This document shows positions 1-8,912 of a DNA stretch of 64,000 nt, piece after piece. The notes below the pieces were generated by a model. The model was not told where the DNA came from and did not search any database. It saw nothing but the letters and a program-made list of their open reading frames with translations. The first letter of the stretch is position 1. Each line of letters starts with the position of its first letter. The stretch comes from Chondrilla cf. caribensis (taxonomy: Eukaryota; Porifera; Demospongiae; Chondrillida; Chondrillidae), in the NCBI GenBank assembly GCA_964020155.1, contig OZ026550.1, forward strand, positions 2,578,352-2,642,351. The letters run 5' to 3'. The position numbers and the translations under genes were made by a program.

Positions 1-241
1 TAGGCTATAGTCCATGACCAAAAAATTAATTGAGATACATGTAACTATGAACATTTTGGCAATGTATTATTACATGGCACAAACTTCCCCTGATCTGACA
101 GAAAATCCTGCTATAATCTACTGACAGGGTAGAATATGATTTGATTAAATTACAATAATTTTATCAAAATTAATAATTTATTAATAGATCAAAAATGTAT
201 ATGTAATCAGTTCACTCAACAGTAGTTTTACCATTGTACAG

Positions 242-1234
242 GTTTTTGCAGCAGATCATCAAGATTTACAGGACATTTCATCCACCAGTAATTATTACAT
301 AGTACTGGCTGATTCACATCTTACTCCTGAAGGACTCTTGTGGAGCCGACGAATGACCATATACATCATACCTGTTCTTTTATTTGTTATATCTGGGTTG
401 ACCGTTATACTGTACATCAACAAAAAGAGAAGATCGATCCGGGATATACTCATTCATTCCTCCATGGCCAGGTACTCAGTGAGGTCTCTGATGATCGTGC
501 TATGGATGGGAACTATTCTATACCTTGTGCAATATTTCCGGACCATATCTTATTTTGACCAAAATATAGATACCAACCCAACTTCACATGCTTACGAGGA
601 CTTCTTCAAACTACAGGCTATCTTTGGATATGTACACTTTGCCATCTTTCTTACTGTATTTCTCTTCGAGGCTCCATTTCTCTGCTCTGTTTTCTACAAA
701 ATGGATGAACCTGTAAATTTGAACCATCAGAAAAGGAAATGTGCCATCATTAAAGTAATGATGGGCACATTAGGTCATATGGGGATAGTCTTCTTCATAC
801 AAATGCTGACTGTTGGTATGTTCTACCTTGCTGTATTTATGTTCGTTGTCCCACTACATGGTTTTATCTTACTATCAAGGGGCATATTAAATATTACAAT
901 ACTTTTCAGTATTCTGACACTATTCCAAGTAATGTTTCTTGAGAAAAGGAAGTGTGTGTGCTCATGTACATGCATTGTGAAGGTCTTGATTGTTGTTATG
1001 GCCGGTACCACAGCTTATTGTGTTTTGGCATTTTGGGAGTCAGTCTTTTACCGTACGAAACACAATGAAATAGAATCCACATTCAATACGGAGAATATAG
1101 TACACTCAATTGCCTCTTCTGTTTTACTTGGTGTTCTGGGCTACATTTGTAAGAAGGTGATATACCAAAGAGTAAAGAGGGAGTTGGATACAGCCAGGAG
1201 CGAATCAGAGAGACAGCCACTCATCAGTATGTAA
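242..1234 (+). CDS. 7TM array copy 1, exon 2 only (5' exon lies outside the window)
   Basis: This is the second exon of the family described in full at 6644-8524. The acceptor AG is at 240-241, after a pyrimidine-poor tract, and the exon opens in phase 0 with VFAADHQDLQD. The 330 codons are intact: a short stalk, seven hydrophobic segments and the tail ending ERQPLISM. Bases 1-241 match the 3' part of the family intron, so exon 1 should lie just left of the window. The tyrosine of the first loop (MARYSV) is shared with copies 2 and 3, while later copies have cysteine there. The loop after membrane segment 4 reads VPLHGF, against APLHGI or DPLHGI elsewhere. It belongs to the subtype with KHNEIESTFNTENIV in the last outer loop. 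I see no lesion, so it is probably functional if its first exon is. Confidence 0.85.
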   Translation, partial: VFAADHQDLQDISSTSNYYIVLADSHLTPEGLLWSRRMTIYIIPVLLFVISGLTVILYINKKRRSIRDILIHSSMARYSVRSLMIVLWMGTILYLVQYFRTISYFDQNIDTNPTSHAYEDFFKLQAIFGYVHFAIFLTVFLFEAPFLCSVFYKMDEPVNLNHQKRKCAIIKVMMGTLGHMGIVFFIQMLTVGMFYLAVFMFVVPLHGFILLSRGILNITILFSILTLFQVMFLEKRKCVCSCTCIVKVLIVVMAGTTAYCVLAFWESVFYRTKHNEIESTFNTENIVHSIASSVLLGVLGYICKKVIYQRVKRELDTARSESERQPLISM

Positions 1235-2114
1235 CCGTACCTGTGAATATACCGATTGTGCATAAACATGTATAATATTATCCACATAAGAATTAGCTTC
1301 ATTATATCTTAAGTACGTATATATTATTGTGTGATCATTATTCTGTTGTATTGTATTTGTGCTAGTATGCATGTATGTATAATATTATTACATTTATATA
1401 ATATGATATTATTATAAGTTCAAGACTGTACAACTTGGTGATTTGAACATTTTTCCATAGTTAATTCACACGTCAATGGTTTTGAAAGGAATGTTTTATT
1501 AAATTGCAAAGTATCTATGTACATAACCATCTACTTTGCAGTAGCTAACACAGAGGATACTTATGTATGCATGCATACATGTACAGTACGAGCTCTCACA
1601 GAGCATACCATGTACAATGAATGTGCATATAATATTATATCACCCAGACCTGCATGGCTGTACTGGTTCATTGTATACACAATAGTTCATTACAAATTAC
1701 GTCACAGACAGAGTAATGGACACTGGAGAGCTTTCCTATGTTCCATCAAAGATAATTTGTTTTGATGGACGAGCTGACAACCTCATCATTCGCCTTGTGT
1801 CACCAATCTATGCCAACCCTGAAGCTCAATCCTTTCGTGGGTGTAATGATGCCATTCCAAGTTCACTAACATTGCGTCCACCCTCAGGAACGCAGGTATG
1901 ACATGTTGACATCGTCAGGTTTATCAATTTACTTGTGGTTTTCAGTTTATGCAAACAATGGAAATGCCTAATTTGGAAGCAAGTCATGAGCAGTCACATG
2001 ATACTCGCACTTCTTCCAGAACCATCACAACAGCATTCCCATATTAGACGTTCAAGAAGTAATATTTTATATTATGTAACATTTAATAATATACTAAGTG
2101 TACACACCTGGAAC
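1235..2114. repeat. duplicated downstream block of the array (no gene seen)
   Basis: This sequence recurs after other array genes: an AT-rich 3' flank, the stretch around CAGCTAACACAGAGGATAC, and near 1755-1900 a conserved segment that reads DNLIIRLVSPIYANPEAQSF in one frame. The site where other copies carry a TG microsatellite (about 1485) has no repeat here. The short open frames are not consistent between copies, and I do not call a gene. Confidence 0.5.
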
Positions 2115-2116
2115 TA

Positions 2117-2291
2117 CAGTGAAGCCTCTCTATTATAAACCTATGAATTGAGGAAACCTCTATAATAAGGACACCATTCTGTGACCCAGTGTAGTACTGT
2201 AGTGCATTGAGTTACCTCTGAATTGAGGACACCTCTATAATAAGGGCTAAATTTAGGGTCCAAAAATGTCCTCAATAGGGAGGTCTCACTG
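2117..2291. mobile_element. MITE-like element with pogo/Tigger-type terminal inverted repeats
   Basis: The left end reads CAGTGAAGCCTCTCTATT and the right end, on the other strand, reads CAGTGAGACCTCCCTATT. Both ends are flanked by TA, the usual target duplication of Tc1/mariner/pogo elements. The 175-bp body contains several copies of a motif like ACCTCTATAATAAGG and no coding sequence. CAGTG-type ends with TA duplications are typical of pogo-related non-autonomous elements; the family assignment is an inference. Confidence 0.6.
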
Positions 2292-2293
2292 TA

Positions 2294-3399
2294 TCCCAAT
2301 CAGTTCGAGACATCATGGTGTGTAAGCCTGTTTGAATTCTCCACAGCTGGCGTGTTGCATGCAACATTGCAATCAATGCAATGTGACATAAGCTGTTAAC
2401 AAATCCAATAGCACAAAGCAGTATGATATGATACATAGCATAACACTCAATCAGTAAATTATCAAGAAATATTACTAACAAACAGTGATAATTTGTTGCC
2501 AGTGGCCATGGATTCAGAAGTGAGCTACAAAGATGTTTCTGGTTAACACCATCAACTCCTTGATACTAGTGTGTGAGAAGGTGGAATAAACACATTATGG
2601 GAATGTGTATATGTATAGATGCAAGTGGAGTAGGATAATGTTCCCTCAACTAATGCCTGTACATTTCAATAATAGTTAACATTCTACTATAGTGCAAGGA
2701 TTCTCTGTTTGTTTGTTCACGAATTCCTCCTTCAGTTTACACGCGATCGACGTCAAACTGTCCAATCCTCCTCAGCGGCACCCGTGGAGTGTCCTAAGGG
2801 GGTTGGTGTTTTGGTTTAGGCTTTTCTTCTAGAATTCGAACGAATCGGTACTATTCGCCATACTTGAAAGGTGCCATTTTCCATTCTAATCAAATTATTA
2901 CTCGAACAATATGTGGATACACACAATCATTACAACAGAAATGTATAAAGTAATTTTAAAAAAAAAGCATGTATGCTGCATGTGGACTACATTAATCAAA
3001 AAAAACTACATATCATGATGTACAAAATATACCTTGCATTCATTGGATGCAAGAACAACGGAATCAGGATATTTGGAAACAGATCCAATGGATGATCATG
3101 AATCAGGGATTGCAGCAGTAGCTAATCTGAGTAGAGAAAATTGAAGTCCACATCTGATCCATGATACAACCTTAGTGTACAGTTCATCTCTTCTCAGATA
3201 ATGAATGAGCCATTCCCTTGTAGGCAACTGCAGTAGATTTGCTCATGCCACCCAATAGGAAGAAAATCAAAGGGGGGAAAGAGCCCATCTCAACCTGTGT
3301 AATTTTCATTTTCACTTTCATGACACGTTTATGGACAAATTGGCCGGTAGGGCAGGTAATTCAGCTAGTGAGCTTACAATGGATAAGCCATATTTGCTC
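2294..3399. other. non-coding stretch, no gene recognised
   Basis: I see no convincing exon. Bases about 2487-2560 (GTGATAATTTGTTGCCAGTGG, then AAGATGTTTCTGG) resemble the start of the relics at 53.6 and 60.95 kb, so a diverged copy of that unit may lie here. Confidence 0.3.
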
Positions 3400-3832
3400 G
3401 TAGCAGTGAGCAGCCTATGTTCAAGGGAAACAGGGAAAACTACAGTTGTATGCGGGTAGCAGCAAGCAGGTTACATTCTATGAGAATGTCAGGCAGGGAG
3501 GAATGCGACCACATGCTGGTAGCAAACAATGGGCTACATTCTAAGAGGGTCACAAGCCGGGGGCCACAACCACATACTAGTAGCGACAGGCAGGCTACAT
3601 TCCAAGTGGCACGCAAGCAAGAAGAACCACCAACATAAGCTACTAGCAATGAGCAGGCTACATTCAGACCTATTCCCAAGCAAGGAGGACCACCAACCCG
3701 AGCTAGTAGCAACAAGCGGGCTACATTCAGACCGGCTCCCACGCAAGGAGGACCACCAACCCGAGCTAGTAGCAACAAGCGGGCTACATTCAGACCGGCT
3801 CCCAAGCAGGGAGGACCAACACCATAAAGGCA
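3400..3832. repeat. 63-bp minisatellite, about seven units
   Basis: Units begin at about 3400, 3456, 3519, 3580, 3643, 3706 and 3769, giving spacings of 56, 63, 61, 63, 63 and 63. Each has the core GTAGCAACAAGCGGGCTACATT followed by CAAGCAAGGAGGACCACCAAC-like sequence. The last two units are nearly identical, which suggests recent amplification at the right end. Because 63 is a multiple of three, open frames run through on both strands with a 21-residue period. I treat those as by-products, though a repeat-protein exon cannot be excluded. Confidence 0.75.
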
Positions 3833-4407
3833 GGTTATGTAACATTATCTATAAAGGTTGATAAGAAGTGAAACCTATAGCTAATAGATAGGTGTTCACC
3901 ACAATTGACAAACAAAGAAGCTAGTAACTGTAAACAAATTGCCAGAAGGCAAGCAGTATAGCATATTGTAATATTATATTATTAGTGAAAGTATTATTAA
4001 AAGATTGAACATATTACAAATGTGAAGAAATGAAGTTAACTATTATTATGGAACACTGAGTGGCAAGGTACCACTGCAAACTGTAGCGGAGACCCCAGGA
4101 AGCTACCCGGTAGGACATACATACCCCAAGATTTACAAGCACTGGGGGGTTAGGGGTTGCAACAGTAAACCATAACCACTGGCTAGTTGACTAATACAGA
4201 GACTTGTTGAGAAAAATAGTGACCAATTTATTACAACTAAAGCAGCATGCAAATGTACCACATATGCGTACCAACTACCGCATATATGAACATATTATGA
4301 ACGCATGGACATAAGGTATATACACCAACACATAAACATATACACTCCATACTACTATGAGGGAAGTATTGTAAACAGTACCCGAAAAATTGACCAACAA
4401 AACGTAC
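3833..4407. other. non-coding stretch, no gene recognised
   Basis: No supported gene. A GC-richer patch at about 4080-4165 (GGAGACCCCAGGAAGCTACC) stands out from the AT-rich background and could be the flank of an old transposon that also supplied the adjacent - strand exon. Confidence 0.3.
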
Positions 4408-4648
4408 CTTGGGCGTCGGAAGGGGCGTCAGAGGATGGCCCTGGAGGCGGGGGTGGAAGCGAGTTGGCCGAGGAGGACTCGAGAGCGACGGGCGACGGTT
4501 GTTGCTGTTGAATAATGCTCAACTGCTGCAAAATAGAGGCCTGAGCTACTTGCTGCTGGTCCAGCTGAGCTTTAAGCATGGCGACAACAGACATCAACTC
4601 CGTGATGGAGGAGGGGGAAAAAGGCGGAGAAGAAACTTGCTCAGCCAT
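4408..4648 (-). CDS. putative first coding exon, gag-like or regulatory N-terminus (unassigned)
   Basis: On the - strand an ATG at 4648-4646 opens a frame of about 80 codons. It has a hydrophobic/Gln-rich, probably coiled-coil stretch (ITELMSVVAMLKAQLDQQQ), then a Gln run and a Pro/Ser segment (PPPPPGPSSD). A good splice donor, CAAG|GTACGT, ends it at 4408. The exon is much more GC-rich than its surroundings. Short N-termini of this style occur at the start of LTR-retrotransposon Gag proteins, which I consider possible but unproven. I could not find the continuing exon to the left. An upstream in-frame ATG at 4675 would add nine residues. Confidence 0.35.
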
Positions 4649-5149
4649 GAGGAAACGAGATGTAAAGCCGGACAAAGACAGTCGGGGGTTTTCTGCAATG
4701 GACGTTGTTAGGAGAATGAGAGGTTGCTAACGACAATGTAACTACGTTATATTTTAGGGATTACAACAGGCGAATGGTTAGTATGGCGCTAACTTCACTG
4801 ACTATGTCCTGGAGACATATTTTGCAGAATGCGTATGCGAGCAGTATACGTATATGTGTAGCGTATCTGTATACTAACATGGGCCACCCCACCCATTGAT
4901 GCCATTGTGTCCATTAGACATTCTTAACCTACGGTTAAGCTACATACAATGTCATAAACTTTCATTCACAATGTGTCCACCACATCATACTTGATACTGA
5001 TTTGTTCAAATACTAGCAGCTAAATTCTAACTGGGCATAATCATTTGAATATTTCACATGTGTCCGTGTACGTTAACGAGTGGTATACCATTGATTGTGA
5101 CAATTGTGCATGGGATCACAAAGAGAGAATCTGGTTTGAAAGGTAGGCT
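4649..5149. other. non-coding stretch
   Basis: No gene seen. From about 5040 the sequence is shared with 19,850-20,330 (start of a duplicated block). Confidence 0.3.
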
Positions 5150-5242
5150 AACAATGAATATCGATATCGTCAAATAGAGTATCATATAGGGTGTAATCTA
5201 TGTATTTCTGTCTCGAATGTATGATTCATTCCTTGGATTCAT
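5150..5242 (-). pseudogene. antisense shard of a beta-helix/multi-TM gene (copy 1)
   Basis: Read on the - strand, this segment encodes GMNHTFETEI and, one frame on, DYTLYDTLFDDIDI. The - strand gene at 46,534-50,442 has GVNYTFEAEI followed directly by DYTLYDTPFDNVEE. The nucleotide match to about 48,343-48,407 is also visible. The shard has a frame break and nearby stops, so it is a relic. A second copy lies at 19,985-20,065 inside the same duplicated block. Confidence 0.65.
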
Positions 5243-5503
5243 ATTATGTGCACATGAAAAATAACTGTCACATACGGATACTGTTTCAACGTTAATCATT
5301 CCTGTTTTTATGGTAAATGCGGTTCATTACGTAATACCGAATTACCACTAATATGGGAATTGTCCAAATTGGTAGTGAGACTCGAATTGTGAAGACGGAG
5401 TACATTTGATACTGTAATTGTAAATTTTCCTGACCAATCAAGTCCGTCTTTTTGAAGCTATATCCGTGGATTCGGTCGGATATACGTAATCCCTGTCAGT
5501 ATG

Positions 5504-5569
5504 TATAAAAACGTCTTCCCAGGAACCCTGTCCCCTCTATCGCTTCTGGTTGTCCCTTGTTACGTACAG
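5504..5569 (+). promoter_or_regulatory. TATA box and possible 5' UTR exon with splice donor
   Basis: TATAAAA at 5504-5510 is followed by a pyrimidine-rich leader (CCCTGTCCCCTCTATCGCTTC) and a strong donor, ACAG|GTAAGC, at 5569/5570. An acceptor-like TTTTTCCTGTATAG ends at 5733. The layout is that of a short first exon, but the transcript is not proven. Confidence 0.35.
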
Positions 5570-5733
5570 GTAAGCGATTAGTACATCACTTTATAAAACT
5601 AAAATTATTACAATGAATTACAAAAAATGGCAAGTGTTTAATTCACAGACACTACTATGTGTTAGACTGCATGTTGTAGTTTCGCTAAACTTTTACGTCT
5701 TCTACTTTAATCCTATCTCTTTTTCCTGTATAG

Positions 5734-5936
5734 GCCTGCTTGCAACTGGTGTGCTACGTAGTCTGTGGCAGGATTACTATTCGAACCACTGTTCCACCTC
5801 AGTTAACTGCTCCGTTTTCACTTCAAAGCTGAGCTATGAGGACTATGCTTCCATCAACTCTGCTAATGAACTGTATAAAATGATGATGCATTGGATGAAG
5901 TTGGCTCAAAACGCAAGGCGAGTCTTCCTGGGATAG
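5734..5936 (+). CDS. hypothetical second exon, unrecognised
   Basis: After the candidate acceptor at 5731-5733, a frame runs to the TAG at 5934-5936. It reads ATGVLRSLWQDYYSNHCSTS and ends near MMHWMKLAQNARRVFLG. The composition looks more protein-like than the flanks, but I recognise no family and no start codon is certain. It may pair with the TATA/donor exon at 5504-5569, or be chance. Confidence 0.2.
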
Positions 5937-6643
5937 AAGTGCCAGAGATCACAAGAGACAATGGATATATTCTGACAATGCTTGAATGTTGCCAATGCTT
6001 AGTTAACAATGTTCACCAAATAACAGGCTAGGCAGCCTATAGGCACAACAGTGCATGCTGATACATTGTCACTGTTATTTTATGTTAGACCAAGTCTAGA
6101 AATCATCAGATCTCCCAAAATGGTCATAATATACTGCACTAAGATCGACCAGACAACTTAACTGTCCATAAACCTCTCATTTTTATTCCAATTGTTTTGC
6201 TGTGTTGACATTTTTTTCCTGAACTGTTATGGAAATTGAAATTGCAAACATAGGAAAGTAGGTAAATGAAATCTATTTTTTATTAACATCAGTATACTGC
6301 AACCACCCACTTTCAGTAACACGAATGTGCTGACATGATAATTTTACTTTAATTATTTTGTTATTAAACACACTAAAATGCTGCTACATATATATGACAT
6401 GATTGAAAATTGATCAAAGTTTGTCAGACAAACATTATTGTGTACCATTTTATTAATGTCAATCATTGAGTCATTAACAATGAAATTGAAAGTGTGTATA
6501 TATACCAAATATGGCATTAGATTACGTGTACACTACGTAATATTTAATATATTACTAGTCGGTAAGGTAACTGGGTATAATCAGTTCAACATGATTGTGA
6601 TAGTTGTGGTATCGTAGAAAGAGCATCTGGTTTGAACGGTAGA
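5937..6643. repeat. duplicated upstream block of an array gene
   Basis: This segment is shared with the upstream regions of copies 3, 5, 6, 7, 9 and 10. Conserved landmarks include TGATCAAAGTTTGTCAG, GTGTACCATTTTAT, GAAAGTGTGTA...CCAAATATGGC and GAAAGAGCATCTGG just before the start codon. It probably contains the promoter, but I see no clear TATA box at a fixed distance. Confidence 0.45.
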
Positions 6644-8524
6644 ATGAATTTGTGGATTTTGGTTGTGGTGTGCAGTCTATCAGGAGTTCCCAGTGTCTGG
6701 ACAAGAGATTGCTCTGACATTGCTTGTATCAGGAATTCTGAGGACTTGAAGGCAAACTACAAATGTGATCGATTATCAGTTGCAGGGGGACACAACTTGT
6801 TCCTTAGATATAACCTGGGATCAGCGAGAAGTGATATTCAAGCGGTGTACTACAACATCTCCATTGGGGACACAAATCATACGAGTAAACTAGAAAGTAC
6901 TTTTACCAATGAATGTTGTAACCCTTCCGACAAATACTGTAAAGTGCACTTGGTGTACTCCTCGGCTATTTTCTACAACATTCACCCAAGGATGTTGTAT
7001 TTTCTAACTTTCCTTCACTGGACCAAAACAATGGACACCTTCAATTACCCCCAGTTTTGTTGGAGTCCTTCCGCATTTTGTGATGAAGATGATGTTGAGA
7101 ATATTCTATTGGACTTCACCAGTGAGGTATGTTATAGCTGTACACCTTGAAATGTGTTCTGAAGTGAAGTCTGATAGTCTATGACTAAAACTCATTAATA
7201 ACTGCCATCTATACCTATATCGTATAATAATAACTTAAATTGTACTACTGGTATAGTGATAGGAAGGAAGATAGAACATGTTTGTGGATGTCTCTTGGTT
7301 GAAGTTGGGCATATATACTATAGGCTAGTCAATGAACAAAATATTAATTGGTGATACATGTAATTATAAATACTTGGCAAAGTATTATCATAGCACAGAC
7401 TTCCACTGATTTGACAGAAAATTCTGCTATAATCTACTGACAGGGTATCATGATTTGATGAATAAAGTTAGGGACTTACATATCAGAAATATGTAATCAG
7501 TTCACTCAATAATAATTTCACCATCATACAGGTTTTTGCAGCAGATCATCAAGATTTACAGGACATTTCATCCACCAGTAATTATTACATAGTACTGGCT
7601 GATTCACATCTTACTCCTGAAGGACTCTTGTGGAGCCGACGAATGACCATATACATCATACCTGTTCTTTTATTTGTTATATCTGGGTTGACCATTATAC
7701 TGTACATCAACAAAAAGAGAAGATCGATCAGGGAAATACTCATTCATTCCTCCATGGCCAGGTACTCAGTGAAGTCTCTGATGACTGTGCTATGGATGGG
7801 AACTATTCTATACCTTGTGCAATATTACCGGACCATATCTTATTTCGACCAAAATATAGATACCAACCCAACTTCACATGCTTACAAGGACTTCTTCAAA
7901 CTGCAGGCTATCTTTGGATATGTACACTTTGCCATCTTTCTTACTGTATTTCTCTTCGAGGCTCCATTTCTCTGCTCTGTTTTCTACAAAATGGATAAAC
8001 CAGTAAATTTGAACCATCAGAAAAGGAAATGTGCCATCATTAAAGTAATGATGGGCACATTAGGTCATATGGGGATAGTCTTCTTCATACAAATGCTGAC
8101 AGTTTCTATGTTCTACCTTTCTGTATTCATGTTCGTTGCCCCACTACATGGTATTATCCTACTAACAAGGGGCATATTAAATATTGCAATACTTTTCAGT
8201 ATTCTGACACTACTCCAAGTGATGCTTCTTGAGAAAAGGAAGTGTGTGTGCTCATGTACATGCATTGTGAAGGTATTGATTGTTGTTATGGCCGGTATCA
8301 CAGCTTATTGTGTTTTGGCATTTTGGGAGTCAGTCTTTTACCGTATGAAACACAATGAAATAGAGTCCACATTCAATACGGAGAATATAGTACACTCAAT
8401 TGCCTCTTCTGTTTTACTTGGTGTTCTGGGCTGTATTTGTAAGAAGGTGATATACCAAAGAGTAAAGAGGGAGTTGGATACAGCCAGGAGTGAATCAGAG
8501 AGACAGCCACTCATTAGTATGTAA
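6644..8524 (+). CDS. 7TM receptor-like membrane protein, array copy 2 (intact; family reference)
   Basis: Exons are 6644-7126 and 7532-8524 (phase-0 intron, GAG|GTATGT...ATACAG|GTT), 491 codons. The ATG was chosen because it starts the signal peptide (MNLWILVVVCSLSG) and is the only one conserved in all copies. The ectodomain (about 20-200) has eight cysteines spaced C..C..C..CC..C..C..C, suggesting four disulfides, and sequons NIS and NHT. Hydrophobic segments lie at about 201-220, 243-259, 288-313, 340-364, 369-394, 407-430 and 447-468. Inner loops are basic (NKKRRS, NHQKRK, EKRK, KK..QRVKR), giving N-out/C-in. The third inner loop is a cysteine cluster (KCVCSCTC). The tail holds ERQPLI, a fit to the [DE]xxxL[LI] sorting signal. 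I recognise no DRY, NPxxY or other known GPCR motif; ligand and role are unknown. The receptor label is an inference from topology. Confidence 0.85.
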
Positions 8525-8738
8525 CTGTACCTGTGAATATACCGATTGTGCATAAACATGTATATACACACAAAAATACACCTGCATGCGTGAAATAATT
8601 AGTTTCATTAATATCATGAGTATACATTATGATGCAACCTTTATTCTGTTGTATTATACTTTCTAATATGTTTGTATGCATGTACATATCTCATGCATAC
8701 ATATAATATTATTATTAGAAGTATTCAGTATACAACTG

Positions 8739-8821
8739 ATCAGGTGTGAATTATATTTGGAAAAGTGTTCAAATCTCTCAGAGTGATTTGAACACTTTTC
8801 CAAATATAATTCACACCTGAT
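8739..8821. repeat. near-perfect 37-bp inverted repeat (hairpin)
   Basis: The left arm runs from ATCAGGTGTGAATTATATTT and the right arm ends AAATATAATTCACACCTGAT. The arms are separated by about nine bases. Other copies of this flank (for example 15,090-15,130) have only the right arm, so the left arm is a secondary inverted duplication. Confidence 0.85.
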
Positions 8822-8841
8822 GGATCAACTGATTTTGAAAG

Positions 8842-8842
<1 letters not shown>

Positions 8843-8911
<69 letters not shown>
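8843..8911. repeat. (TG)n microsatellite
   Basis: About 34 TG units with one early interruption (GCG). It sits after the conserved GAAAGG motif about 320 bp downstream of the copy 2 stop codon. Confidence 0.95.

Positions 8912-8912
<1 letters not shown>

Noticed and set aside
823..1011. A 62-codon - strand frame present opposite exon 2 in nearly every array copy
   Set aside because: Its conservation follows from the sense coding sequence; no independent start context, domain or codon signal.
2820..2860. tRNA B-box-like sequence (GTTCGAATTC on the - strand)
   Set aside because: No A box, acceptor pairing or cloverleaf could be made around it.
3400..3832. CRISPR-like regular repeats
   Set aside because: Head-to-tail minisatellite without spacers in a eukaryotic setting.
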